Source: [Mycobacterium] crassicus
GTDB taxonomy: Bacteria; Actinomycetota; Actinomycetes; Mycobacteriales; Mycobacteriaceae
Assembly (NCBI RefSeq): GCF_020181615.1
Contig: NZ_CP084029.1
Location: forward strand, 451,911 to 515,910
Direction: 5' to 3'
DNA: 64,000 bases
Shown here piece by piece: positions 19,641 through 29,846 of this stretch (within the stretch, counting starts at the first letter, position 1; the number at the start of each line of letters is the position of its first letter). The notes beneath the pieces were generated by a model. It saw nothing but the letters and a program-made list of their open reading frames with translations. It searched no databases and had not been told where the DNA came from. The position numbers and the translations under genes were made by a program.

Positions 19641-19651
19641 AAAGGTGGGAC

Positions 19652-20497
19652 GTGGCTGCAGACGATGACCTGACGACCCGGCGCATGCGATTCCGCTTCG
19701 AGGAGCCGCCCAGCGGCCGCTATTTCGCCGACGACAATATGGTGCTCAGCCATTTTGTTGCGGAACTGTCGGCGAGCTTTCCGGCCGGGGAGGAATCGTT
19801 CATCCGCTCGGTGCGCCGGGTCGCCGACCAGATCACCGACCCGACCCTCAAGCGGCGGGCCGCCGGATTCATCGGCCAGGAGTCCACCCACGGCCAAGAG
19901 CACCGCAGGCTCAACGCCAAACTCATCGACCGGGGCTATCGCATCGCGTGGCGTGACTCGAAAGCACTGCGGGACAAACAACTTCGGCGAGAGCAGAAGA
20001 TGTCGCCGCGAGTGCACCTGGCCATGACCGCCGGTGCCGAGCACTACACCGCGGTGCTGGCCGAGCGGATCCTGTCCAGCGCGGAACTCCAGGCCATTCC
20101 GGGCACGCCGGAGGTGTGGCACCTGCTGAATTGGCATGCGCTGGAAGAACTGGAGCACAAATCGGTGGCGTTCGACGTCTACCGCGCCGCCGGCGGCACC
20201 GAACTCATCCGGCTTGTCGTGATGGCGTTCCTGATCGCCACCACGGTGCCGGCCACCCTGCTGGCGGTGGCGGTCTCGCTGGCCCGCGACCCACTGGCCC
20301 GCCGCCATCCGGTGCGGCTGCTCAAGGAAGGCCGCGGATTGCTGCGCGGCCCGTTCTTCTCCGGGCTGCTGCGCGACCTGCTGCGCTACCTGCGGCCCGG
20401 CTTCCACCCCGACGACGTGGACACCACGGCGCTGCTGGAACTGTGGCAGCACAAGCTCTTCGGCGACGGCGGCACATTGGTCGACCATCTGCGCTGA
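19652..20497 (+). CDS. Metal-dependent hydrolase of the PF10118 type
   Basis: 281 aa. Helical protein with several Glu/His pairs spaced as in di-iron proteins: FIGQESTHGQEHRRLN, AGAEHYTAVLAER and LNWHALEELEHKSVAFDVY. This is the signature of the predicted metal-dependent hydrolase family (PF10118). A hydrophobic segment lies around residue 185-210 (LIRLVVMAFLIATTVPATLL), so membrane association is likely. GTG 19652 follows AAAGGTGGG. The iron-box candidate just upstream fits an iron-using protein. The reaction is unknown. Confidence 0.75.
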   Translation: MAADDDLTTRRMRFRFEEPPSGRYFADDNMVLSHFVAELSASFPAGEESFIRSVRRVADQITDPTLKRRAAGFIGQESTHGQEHRRLNAKLIDRGYRIAWRDSKALRDKQLRREQKMSPRVHLAMTAGAEHYTAVLAERILSSAELQAIPGTPEVWHLLNWHALEELEHKSVAFDVYRAAGGTELIRLVVMAFLIATTVPATLLAVAVSLARDPLARRHPVRLLKEGRGLLRGPFFSGLLRDLLRYLRPGFHPDDVDTTALLELWQHKLFGDGGTLVDHLR

Positions 20498-20525
20498 CAA
20501 ATCCGGTAGGGCAGGATCTAGCGCT

Positions 20526-21626
20526 ATGGACCTCCTTTGGGCGAATCGGGCGGAGAGCGCGGAGGCCGCCGTCACCGAGCGGCACCTCAAAGCGCTGTGG
20601 CATCTGCCGGGCACCCAACTGGGGGTGGTGGCCTGGCCGCCGATCCGGCGCGCCCCGCACTGGCACTACTGGTGGCAGGCGCACCTGCTGGACTGCCTGG
20701 TCGACGCGCAATTGCGTGATCCGCAACCCGAACGGGTGACCCGAATCAAGCGGCAGATCCGCACCCACCGGCTGCGCAATGTGGGCCGCTGGACCAACGC
20801 CTACTACGACGACATGGCCTGGCTGGCGTTGGCGATCCAGCGGGCCTGCCTGGTGACCGGCATCGACCGGCACCGGGCGCTGGGCACCCTGACCCGCCAG
20901 CTGACCGACTCCTGGATGCCGGAGTCCGGCGGCGGTATCCCGTGGCGCAAGGAGGAGCAGTTCACCGAACCGTTCTTTAACGCCCCCGCCAACGGGCCGG
21001 CCGGCATCTTCCTGGCCCGCGAACCCGAATGGCTGGAACGCGCCCAGCAGATGGGCGACTGGATCGACGCCACCCTGATCGACCCGGACACCCACCTGGT
21101 GTTCGACGGCATCAGGTCCGGCTCGCTGGTGCGCGCCCAGTACACCTACTGCCAGGGCGTGGTGCTCGGGCTGGAGACCGAGCTGGCGGTGCGCACCGGA
21201 GCGCCGCGGCACGCCGCCCGGGTGCACCGGCTGGTCGCCGCGGTGCAGGAGCATATGGCGCCCGGCGGGGTGCTCAAGGGCGCCGGCGGCGGCGACGGCG
21301 GGCTGTTCGCCGGCATCACCGCCCGCTACCTGGCGCTGGTCGCCACCGACCTGCCGGGGGACTCGGCCGCCGACGCCTCGGCACGCGACACCGCCGGGGG
21401 GCTGGTGCGGTCGTCGGCGAAATCGGCGTGGGACTACCGGCAGTCGGTGAACGGCCTGCCGCTGTTCGGGGCGTTCTGGGACCAGATCGCGGTGGTGCCC
21501 CACGCCGACGGTGCGGTGGCCGCCTCGATCGGCGGCGCGGTGTACGAATCCGAGGTGCCCGAACGCGACCTGTCGGTGCAACTGGGCGGTTGGATGCTGA
21601 TGGAGGCCGCTGCCAGTCTCGGTTGA
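20526..21626 (+). CDS. Glycoside hydrolase family 76-like protein
   Basis: 366 aa. The twin-aspartate motif of GH76 alpha-1,6-mannanases is present (TNAYYDDMAWLALA), along with the helical-repeat barrel sequences SGGGIPWR and YTYCQGVVLGLE. No signal peptide is visible, so it would act inside the cell. M. tuberculosis Rv0365c occupies the same place next to the DedA gene and fba. A role in mannan or mannose-glycan turnover is family inference. It converges with the DedA gene, 20 bp apart. Confidence 0.8.
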   Translation: MDLLWANRAESAEAAVTERHLKALWHLPGTQLGVVAWPPIRRAPHWHYWWQAHLLDCLVDAQLRDPQPERVTRIKRQIRTHRLRNVGRWTNAYYDDMAWLALAIQRACLVTGIDRHRALGTLTRQLTDSWMPESGGGIPWRKEEQFTEPFFNAPANGPAGIFLAREPEWLERAQQMGDWIDATLIDPDTHLVFDGIRSGSLVRAQYTYCQGVVLGLETELAVRTGAPRHAARVHRLVAAVQEHMAPGGVLKGAGGGDGGLFAGITARYLALVATDLPGDSAADASARDTAGGLVRSSAKSAWDYRQSVNGLPLFGAFWDQIAVVPHADGAVAASIGGAVYESEVPERDLSVQLGGWMLMEAAASLG

Positions 21627-21646
21627 CGGTGCGGCCGGGGCGGCCG

Positions 21647-22360
21647 CTACTCGGGGTTCTGTGCCACCGGCGCAGCGTCAACGGCGGGGGTGGAGTCCGC
21701 AGTGGGCGCTTCCGCGCGTTTCTGGCGGCGCGCCAGGTAGGCCTTGGTCGCCGAGAAGGTCACCGGCAGCAGCGAGACGAACAGGATGCCGATGATGATC
21801 AGTTCCAGGTGGTCGGTGATGCCGGGCACCTTGGTCCCCAGCAGATAGCCCGTCAGGGTCATCCCGGCTCCCCACAGGATCCCGCCGACGATGTCGAAGG
21901 CCAGGTAGACCGGGTAGCGCATGTAGGACACCCCGGCGATCGCCGGGACGAAGGTCCGTGCGAACGGCACGAAACGGGCCAGGATGATCGCCGCCGGGCC
22001 GTATTTCTCGAAGAAGGCATGTGAATCGGTGACGTAGTGCTTCTTGAAGAAGCGGGAGTCTTCCTTCTTGAACAGCGCAGGTCCGAGACGGCGGCCGATG
22101 AAGTAGCCGCATTGATCGCCCAGCACCGCCACGATCGCCACCGCGGGCGCCAGGACCCAGATGTCGGGGTTGCCGGCCGCGGCCAGCAGGCCACCGGTGA
22201 CCAACAGCGATTCGCCGGGCAACAGCGGAAACAGCAGGCCGGTTTCGACGAAGACGATCACCAGGATGGCCGGCAGGACCGCGTGCTCGAACAGCCCGCC
22301 CTGTCCGATCCAGTACATCGGGTCCAAGATGTGGGGCATCGCCACCACGGTCGTCGTCAT
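21647..22360 (-). CDS. DedA family membrane protein
   Basis: 237 aa. SNARE-associated/DedA domain: an N-terminal hydrophobic block (AILVIVFVETGLLFPLLPGE), the conserved GDQCGYFIGRRLG, and FVPFARTFVPAIAGVSYM. C-terminal hydrophobic helices and a short basic/acidic tail follow. DedA proteins act in membrane lipid handling, including polyprenyl-phosphate recycling. ATG 22360 is chosen; ATG 22339 is possible. It is divergent from fba. Synteny indicates Rv0364. Confidence 0.9.
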   Translation of the reverse strand: MTTTVVAMPHILDPMYWIGQGGLFEHAVLPAILVIVFVETGLLFPLLPGESLLVTGGLLAAAGNPDIWVLAPAVAIVAVLGDQCGYFIGRRLGPALFKKEDSRFFKKHYVTDSHAFFEKYGPAAIILARFVPFARTFVPAIAGVSYMRYPVYLAFDIVGGILWGAGMTLTGYLLGTKVPGITDHLELIIIGILFVSLLPVTFSATKAYLARRQKRAEAPTADSTPAVDAAPVAQNPE

Positions 22361-22445
22361 GAGGCCCCAACATACCGGTGTTGTGGGCAAAGAACGGTTG
22401 GGGATACTGGGGAGACACAGTCTGCACCCAAGAGGAGAGAGTTCC

Positions 22446-23477
22446 ATGCCGATCGCAACCCCCGACGTCTACGCCGAGATGCTGCGGCGCGCCAAGGAGA
22501 ACTCCTACGCTTTCCCGGCGATCAACTGCACGTCGTCGGAGACCATCAACGCGGCGATCAAGGGCTTCGCCGATGCCGGCAGTGACGGCATCATCCAGTT
22601 CTCCACCGGTGGCGCCGAGTTCGGCTCCGGGCTGGGCGTCAAGGACATGGTGACCGGCGCGGTGGCGCTGGCCGAGTTCACCCAGGTGATCGCGGCCAAG
22701 TACCCGATCAACGTGGCCCTGCACACCGACCACTGCCCGAAGGACAAGCTGGACGGTTTCGTGCGGCCGCTGCTGGCGATCAGCGCGGAACGGGTCAAGG
22801 CCGGCAAGGACCCGCTGTTCCAGTCGCACATGTGGGACGGCTCGGCCGTACCGATCAAGGAGAACCTGGCGATCGCCCAGGAGTTGCTCGCGGCGGCGGT
22901 GGCCGCCAACATCATCCTCGAGGTGGAGATCGGCGTCGTCGGCGGCGAAGAGGACGGTGTGGAAGCCGAGATCAACGAGAAGCTCTACACCACCCCGGAG
23001 GACTTCGAGGCAACCGTCGCCGCCCTGGGCGCCGGAGAGAAGGGCCACTACCTGCTGGCCGCCACATTCGGCAACGTGCACGGCGTGTACAAGCCCGGCA
23101 ACGTCAAGCTGCGTCCGGAGATCCTGGCCGAGGGCCAGCAGGTGGCGTCGGCCAAGCTGGGCCTGGCTGAGGGCTCCAAGCCGTTCGACTTCGTCTTCCA
23201 CGGCGGCTCGGGCTCGCTGAAGTCCGAGATCGAGGAGGCGCTGCGCTACGGGGTGGTGAAGATGAACGTCGACACCGACACCCAGTACGCGTTCACCCGT
23301 CCGGTCGCCGCGCACATGTTCTCCAACTACGACGGTGTGCTCAAGATCGACGGCGAGGTCGGCAACAAGAAGACCTACGACCCGCGCAGCTACCTCAAGA
23401 AGGCCGAGGCGTCCATGACCGAGCGGGTCATCGAGGCCTGCAACGACCTGCACAGCGCCGGCAAGGCCGTGGGCTGA
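22446..23477 (+). CDS. fba: Class II fructose-bisphosphate aldolase
   Basis: 343 aa zinc aldolase of glycolysis and gluconeogenesis; cleaves fructose 1,6-bisphosphate to DHAP and glyceraldehyde 3-phosphate. Motifs are ALHTDHCPKD with metal ligands, ILEVEIGVVGGEEDG, FGNVHGVY, VFHGGSGS and KMNVDTDTQ. ATG 22446 follows GAGGAGAG and opens the conserved MPIATP start. A 26-bp-arm hairpin follows the stop. Confidence 0.98.
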   Translation: MPIATPDVYAEMLRRAKENSYAFPAINCTSSETINAAIKGFADAGSDGIIQFSTGGAEFGSGLGVKDMVTGAVALAEFTQVIAAKYPINVALHTDHCPKDKLDGFVRPLLAISAERVKAGKDPLFQSHMWDGSAVPIKENLAIAQELLAAAVAANIILEVEIGVVGGEEDGVEAEINEKLYTTPEDFEATVAALGAGEKGHYLLAATFGNVHGVYKPGNVKLRPEILAEGQQVASAKLGLAEGSKPFDFVFHGGSGSLKSEIEEALRYGVVKMNVDTDTQYAFTRPVAAHMFSNYDGVLKIDGEVGNKKTYDPRSYLKKAEASMTERVIEACNDLHSAGKAVG

Positions 23478-23478
23478 G

Positions 23479-23543
23479 TCGTTGACTCTGCGTCCACGGC
23501 GGGGAAGTTCGAGTAAGCCCCGCCGTAGGCGCAGAGTCAACGA
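23479..23543. repeat. Long palindromic element between fba and a convergent gene
   Basis: Arms 23479-23504 and 23518-23543 are complementary at 24 of 26 positions, around a 13-nt loop. It overlaps the first bases after the fba stop and ends 6 bp before the stop of the opposite gene, so it can terminate both transcripts. Its right arm resembles the right end of the 79-bp repeats at 56450 and 57446 (17 of 20 bases in the best block), so it is probably a member of a dispersed palindromic family rather than a unique terminator. Confidence 0.75.
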
Positions 23544-23549
23544 ATATCG

Positions 23550-24437
23550 TCAGCCGCCGTGCGACTGACAGATCTTCCACTGGTCGTCGCGGAACTGCAG
23601 GTCGAAGCTGCGGGTTGAGCGGACCCGGGGTTCGTACGCCATGAACGCGGTGACGTTGGCCTCGGCGTGCCCATCGTTGACGACGACCTCGTCGATGCTG
23701 GCGACCACCGGATACTGCTTGGCCGCCGCGATCCGGCGGTAGGTGTCGTCCCAGGCCTTCTGGTCGTAATTGACGTAACGGTCGCGGATGTCCCCGCAGG
23801 TCAGGCTGCGCAACGAGGCCAGGTCGCCGTTCTGCATGGCGATGTCGAAGTTCTCGATGGTGCCCCGCACCCGCTCTTCCTGGGAGGCGGCTTGCCGAGT
23901 GTCGCGGGTCAGCCACAAGGTGCCCAGCACCGCGACCAACGCCAACGCCAGAATGATCAGGATCAGCGCCATCACCCAGCCCCAGCTGCGGGACGAGGTG
24001 GCCGGCAGCCTGCCGCCGAATCGGGGCGGAATCTGTTGCGGGACAGCCTTTCCCGATTCGCCGACCTGCCGCGCGAGCAACTCGGTCTCCGCGTCGCCCA
24101 CCGACGGGATGATCTCGGTCTGGCCGGCGTCGAACCCGGGCGCGGTGAACCGGCGCTCCGGCGGTGCGGCGGGGGTAGCCGGCTTTGGTGCGGTCTCGGT
24201 GGTGATCACCTCGGTGACGGCCTCGGTGTCGGCGAGGTCCGCCGGTTCGGCATCACCGGCCTCCGGAATGACCGTGGTGGCGGTCCCGTCCTCCGCGGAG
24301 ATGACGGGATGGACTTCGGTGGCCTGCTCGTCGATCTCGGCCTGCTCGACCGGGGTGGCGTCACCGGTCTGGGGACCGTGATCGGATGCGGGTGGGGCGG
24401 GGACGTCGTCGCGGTCGGGGCCGGATGGGTTCGGCAT
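23550..24437 (-). CDS. Single-pass membrane protein with long acidic N-terminus
   Basis: 295 aa. The first 150 residues are acidic, Pro/Thr-rich and cytoplasmic by inference, with short motifs such as GQTEIIP that resemble Thr-phosphorylation sites of Ser/Thr kinases. One transmembrane helix follows (WVMALILIILALALVAVLGTLWL, about 151-173; positions given because it is long). A small extracytoplasmic NTF2-like/DUF4878-type domain with two cysteines (LTCGDIRDRY, WKICQSHGG) ends the protein. Position near fba matches M. tuberculosis Rv0361. Function unknown. Confidence 0.8.
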   Translation of the reverse strand: MPNPSGPDRDDVPAPPASDHGPQTGDATPVEQAEIDEQATEVHPVISAEDGTATTVIPEAGDAEPADLADTEAVTEVITTETAPKPATPAAPPERRFTAPGFDAGQTEIIPSVGDAETELLARQVGESGKAVPQQIPPRFGGRLPATSSRSWGWVMALILIILALALVAVLGTLWLTRDTRQAASQEERVRGTIENFDIAMQNGDLASLRSLTCGDIRDRYVNYDQKAWDDTYRRIAAAKQYPVVASIDEVVVNDGHAEANVTAFMAYEPRVRSTRSFDLQFRDDQWKICQSHGG

Positions 24438-24536
24438 GGGCTACTGCTGTCCTCCCGTTAGCGAATCTGCTGGGCGCCAGCTTACTGAGCGAGGCTGCGG
24501 ATTGCCGGAGTGGCTGGCCATGGACGGCACGGCAGA

Positions 24537-24962
24537 ATGAACGATATGACGCTCACCGGTGATCTCCTCCGCCCCGATCCGATCCTGCTGCCCGGCGACC
24601 CCGACGCCGAGGCCGGCCTGCGGGCCAACCAGGACCCGGCGGTTGTCGCGGCCGCGCATCCGGCGGCCTCGGTGGCGTGGGCGGCGCTGGCCGAAGCGGC
24701 ATTGGCCGAAGACAAAGCGGTCACCGCCTACGCCTACGCGCGCACCGGTTACCACCGGGGCCTGGACCAGCTGCGCCGCAACGGGTGGAAGGGCCACGGC
24801 CCGGTGCCGTACGCGCATGAACCCAACCGTGGCTTCTTGCGCTGTGTGGCCGCGCTGGCGCGTGCCGCCGCCACCATCGGGGAGACCGACGAGCAGGCGC
24901 GCTGCCTGGCTCTGCTGGACGACTGCGACCCCGGTGCCCGCTCTGCGCTGGGACTGAGCTGA
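24537..24962 (+). CDS. DUF3151 family protein
   Basis: 141 aa soluble helical protein with TPR-like helices: ASVAWAALAEAALAEDKAV and YAYARTGYHRGLDQLRRNGW. The motif GPVPYAHEPNRGFLRC is characteristic of the actinobacterial DUF3151 family (Rv0360c). ATG 24537 or ATG 24546 could be the start. No function is known. It converges with the CDF gene, 6 bp apart. Confidence 0.85.
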   Translation: MNDMTLTGDLLRPDPILLPGDPDAEAGLRANQDPAVVAAAHPAASVAWAALAEAALAEDKAVTAYAYARTGYHRGLDQLRRNGWKGHGPVPYAHEPNRGFLRCVAALARAAATIGETDEQARCLALLDDCDPGARSALGLS

Positions 24963-24968
24963 CCCTCG

Positions 24969-25856
24969 TCAGCACCCGATAGGGCAGTCGGCGCCCTGTC
25001 CGGGCGGCTCCACCTGGACGGTGGCGTGCGTCAGCCCGCGGGCGGCCAGGATCGCGCGGGCCGCGCCGAGCACCGGGCCGGTGTCGGTGCTGGCGCGCAG
25101 ATGCGCGGTGGCCATGTCCTGGCCCGGCACCAACGTCCAGACATGCAGATCGTGCACGTCCGTGACGCCGTCGATCGCGGCCAGCGCTGCGCGCAGGTCG
25201 TCGACGTCGATGTGGCTCGGTGATGCCTCGGACAGGATCCGCAGTGCCGCACCGGCCAGCGAGAACGCCCGCGGCAGCACCCACAGCGCGACGAACACGG
25301 CCACCACCACGTCGGCGTAGGGCCAGTCGGTGGTCACCGTGACGACACCGGCGATCAGCACACCGACGCTGCCGACCGTGTCGGCCACCACCTCCATGTA
25401 GGCGCCGCGCACCGCCAGACTGCTCGACGAGTGCGACCGCAGCAGCAGGGCCACGCCGATGTTGATGGCCAGGCCGGCCAGGGCGACGACGATCATCGGC
25501 CCGCCGGGCACGTCCGGTGCGGTGCCGATGCGGCGGATCGCCTCGGTGAGGATGAACGTCGCCACCCCGATCAGCAGCACCGCGTTGGCCACCGCGGTGA
25601 AGACCTCGGCGCGGTGCCAGCCGTAGGTGCGTGACGGCGACGTGCTGCCGCGCCGGGCCAGCATCACCGCCGCCACTCCCATGAACAGGGCGGCCAGGTC
25701 GGTGAGCAGGTGCCCGGCGTCGGCCAGCAGGGCGATCGAGCCGATCACGACGGCCGTGGTCAGTTCGACGGCGAACAGCGCGGCCAGGATCGCCGCCGCG
25801 ATGACCATCCGGGACAGCCGGGCGTCGGTGTGACTGTGATCATGGCCCGCGCTCAT
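24969..25856 (-). CDS. Cation diffusion facilitator (CzcD/ZitB type)
   Basis: 295 aa zinc/divalent cation exporter using the proton gradient. It has a His/Asp-rich N-terminus (MSAGHDHSHTD), six membrane helices with the first metal-site motif LLADAGHLLTD and the second YMEVVADTVGSVG, and a cytoplasmic ferredoxin-like C-terminal domain ending in a Cys-containing tail (GADCPIGC). ATG 25856 is chosen over an in-frame site at 25910. No regulator is adjacent. A pair of hairpins occurs in the upstream spacer. Confidence 0.93.
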   Translation of the reverse strand: MSAGHDHSHTDARLSRMVIAAAILAALFAVELTTAVVIGSIALLADAGHLLTDLAALFMGVAAVMLARRGSTSPSRTYGWHRAEVFTAVANAVLLIGVATFILTEAIRRIGTAPDVPGGPMIVVALAGLAINIGVALLLRSHSSSSLAVRGAYMEVVADTVGSVGVLIAGVVTVTTDWPYADVVVAVFVALWVLPRAFSLAGAALRILSEASPSHIDVDDLRAALAAIDGVTDVHDLHVWTLVPGQDMATAHLRASTDTGPVLGAARAILAARGLTHATVQVEPPGQGADCPIGC

Positions 25857-25885
25857 GGCTAGCAAATATAGGTCGCCGACCCGCC

Positions 25886-25943
25886 CCGCCGAACGTGAAG
25901 TCAGGTTCACGTTCGGCGGTCGGGCGTGAACCCGGCTTCACGC
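25886..25943. repeat. Two adjacent perfect hairpins
   Basis: Hairpin 1 has 14-bp perfect arms (25886-25899 and 25906-25919) with a 6-nt loop. Hairpin 2 has 7-bp perfect arms (25924-25930 and 25937-25943) with a 6-nt loop. Both use the core CGTGAA/TTCACG. They lie between the CDF start and the stop of the site-2 protease gene, all read leftward. They may be a terminator after the protease gene, a leader structure for the CDF gene, or a small repeat element. Confidence 0.6.
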
Positions 25944-25975
25944 TGGGCGCGGCGGGGCGGGCGCGCTGGCCCGGC

Positions 25976-26761
25976 CTAGAACCAGGCGCTCCAGAACTGG
26001 GTCAGCGACATCCCCCAGGACACCAGCATGCGCGGCACATCGAACAGGTCGAAGAACCACAGCACCAGCCCGAAGAACTTCTGGTTCAGCATCGGCGACG
26101 AGATCAGCAGCACCAGCAGAACCAGCAGGCCCCATTGCTGGAACGGCGCCAGGGCGCGCTGAGTCGCCGGGCTCAGGTGCGGCTCCAGCGCACCGTAGCC
26201 GTCCAGTCCCGGCACCGGCAGCAGGTTCAGCACCACCGCGGTGACCTGCAGGAAACCCAGGAACGCCACGCCGGACCAGAACACCGGATGCGCCGGGTCG
26301 TAGAACATCCGGGCGGCACCCAGCAGCAGCGCCGCCAGCACCAGGTTGGCCGCCGGGCCGGCCAGGCTGACCAGGGTGCGTCGCCGCGGCGTCATGAACG
26401 AGGTCTGCACGAACACCGCGCCGCCGGGCAGGCCGATGCCGCCCAGCGCGATGAACAGCATCGGCAGCACCAGCGACAGCCCCGGGTGGGTGTAGCGCAG
26501 CGGGTTGAGGGTCAGGTAGCCGCGCATCGCGGCGCCGTGGTCGCCGAACCGCCAGGCGGTGTAGGCGTGACCGAACTCGTGCAGGCACAGCGACACCAGC
26601 CAGCCGGCGATCACGAACACGAACACCCCGGCGTAGGCCAGTGGCCGGATGTCGCCGGCTGCCCGCCAGGCCAGTACCCCGCCGAGGGCGGTCACGGCCA
26701 CCAGGGCCAAAAAGATCGGGCTGGGCCGTACGGCCTGGCTGCGCAACCGGTGGACGTTCAC
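25976..26761 (-). CDS. Site-2 protease family (M50) membrane protein
   Basis: 261 aa, at least five hydrophobic segments. The zinc-protease motif HEFGHAYTAWRFGD lies in the second helix region and the third ligand motif NLLPVPGLDGYG near residue 190, as in intramembrane M50 proteases. The short form without PDZ or CBS domains corresponds to Rv0359. It would cleave a membrane-bound partner within the bilayer; the partner is unknown. It is 9 bp downstream of the preceding gene on the same strand. Confidence 0.88.
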   Translation of the reverse strand: MNVHRLRSQAVRPSPIFLALVAVTALGGVLAWRAAGDIRPLAYAGVFVFVIAGWLVSLCLHEFGHAYTAWRFGDHGAAMRGYLTLNPLRYTHPGLSLVLPMLFIALGGIGLPGGAVFVQTSFMTPRRRTLVSLAGPAANLVLAALLLGAARMFYDPAHPVFWSGVAFLGFLQVTAVVLNLLPVPGLDGYGALEPHLSPATQRALAPFQQWGLLVLLVLLISSPMLNQKFFGLVLWFFDLFDVPRMLVSWGMSLTQFWSAWF

Positions 26762-26770
26762 CGAACGAAC

Positions 26771-27451
26771 CTATCCGACCAGCAACCAGTCCTCGATGTG
26801 TCGATAGAAGGTGGAGCGCTTCACCGTCCGGGTGCCGTAGACCCCGTCGCGCACCACCAGCGCACCGGTGGTGCCCAGCTGCGCTGCCCGGCCCGGCACC
26901 CAACGCCGCACCCGGCCGCGCCGGGTGGGAATGCCGGCCCGCAGCCCGGGCGCGGCGGCGATCGGCTCGATCCGCACTTCGGCCACGTTCCCGTCGAACA
27001 GTGCGGCGTCGTCGACGATGCCCTCGCCGCGCAGCACCGCGGTACCGTCCACCGGCAGCCAGCGGCCGACACCCACCAGGGCGGTTCCGGCGTCGTCGCG
27101 GATCAGCGGTCTCGGGTGCGCGACGCCCCGCCGCGCGCGCTGTGCCGCCCGCCAGCCGGCCGGCAGCCGGTAGGCCCCGGTGGCGGCGGTGCGCCGCGCC
27201 GGCGCGTAGCCGATCTCGACGTCCAGCCGGTCGGCGCGCAGCAGTCGGGTGAGCACCCGGGCCAGGTCCGCGTCACCGCCGACGACCACCAACCGGCGAT
27301 ACCGCTCGATCGCCGCGTCGACGGCCGCCGTGCCTGCGTCGCCGGCTTCGGCGTCGATCGGTACCGCCGCCAACCTGCGCAACGGGCGCGGTACAGGCCG
27401 CCCGGCAAACACCAGCACGGCGGTTTCGGGGGCGTTCGTGGCGTTCAACAC
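26771..27451 (-). CDS. Conserved hypothetical protein (Rv0358-like)
   Basis: 226 aa, Arg/Ala-rich, no signal or membrane segment. The N-terminal half contains a Rossmann-like strand AVLVFAGRPVPRPLRRL and a RLVVVGGDADLARVLTRL turn that recalls the nucleotide-binding region of diacylglycerol-kinase-like proteins, but no complete kinase motif was found. It is divergent from purA (76-bp spacer) and probably co-transcribed with the site-2 protease. Function unknown. Confidence 0.7.
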   Translation of the reverse strand: MLNATNAPETAVLVFAGRPVPRPLRRLAAVPIDAEAGDAGTAAVDAAIERYRRLVVVGGDADLARVLTRLLRADRLDVEIGYAPARRTAATGAYRLPAGWRAAQRARRGVAHPRPLIRDDAGTALVGVGRWLPVDGTAVLRGEGIVDDAALFDGNVAEVRIEPIAAAPGLRAGIPTRRGRVRRWVPGRAAQLGTTGALVVRDGVYGTRTVKRSTFYRHIEDWLLVG

Positions 27452-27503
27452 GCTCCTTGTGAATCGCTTGGGATAGGCTCAGTCACCGGCTGGACCACAG
27501 TAA

Positions 27504-29475
<1,972 letters not shown>

Positions 29476-29479
<4 letters not shown>

Positions 29480-29835
29480 CCGGAGTTGCGCGGGCCCTCG
29501 ATCGTCATCGCCGCGAACAGGGCCAGCAACGAGGCGGCCGGTGCGGTGTTGGCGATGCTGTCACGGACTCGGATGTGGGCGCCGACGGCGAGGACGAAGT
29601 ACAGCGTCAACGCCGCGGTGGTCAGCCGGGCCAGCGCCGGGAACCGGTGCACCGACAGCAGACCGATCGCCGAGGCGGCCTTGACGATCGGCAGGATTGG
29701 CCGGACTTGCTGTGGGCATTCGACGGTGTCGAGCGCGGTGGTGATGAACGGCGCGGGGATTGCGCACAGCACCGCGTCGGCGGCTTGGAGGGCGGCCAGG
29801 CCCGTATAGGTCTTCGGCGACGTCAGCACACTCAT
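29476..29835 (-). CDS. DoxX-like small membrane protein
   Basis: 119 aa, four hydrophobic segments (TGLAALQAADAVLCAIP, ILPIVKAASAIGLLSV, LTTAALTLYFVLAVGAH, APAASLLALFAAM). The layout and conserved IVKAASAIGLL pattern fit DoxX-like proteins. ATG 29835 is chosen. It follows the antiporter gene by 11 bp on the same strand. Redox or respiratory roles are proposed for some members; none can be assigned here. Confidence 0.75.
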
Positions 29836-29846
29836 ACCCGCCAAGG

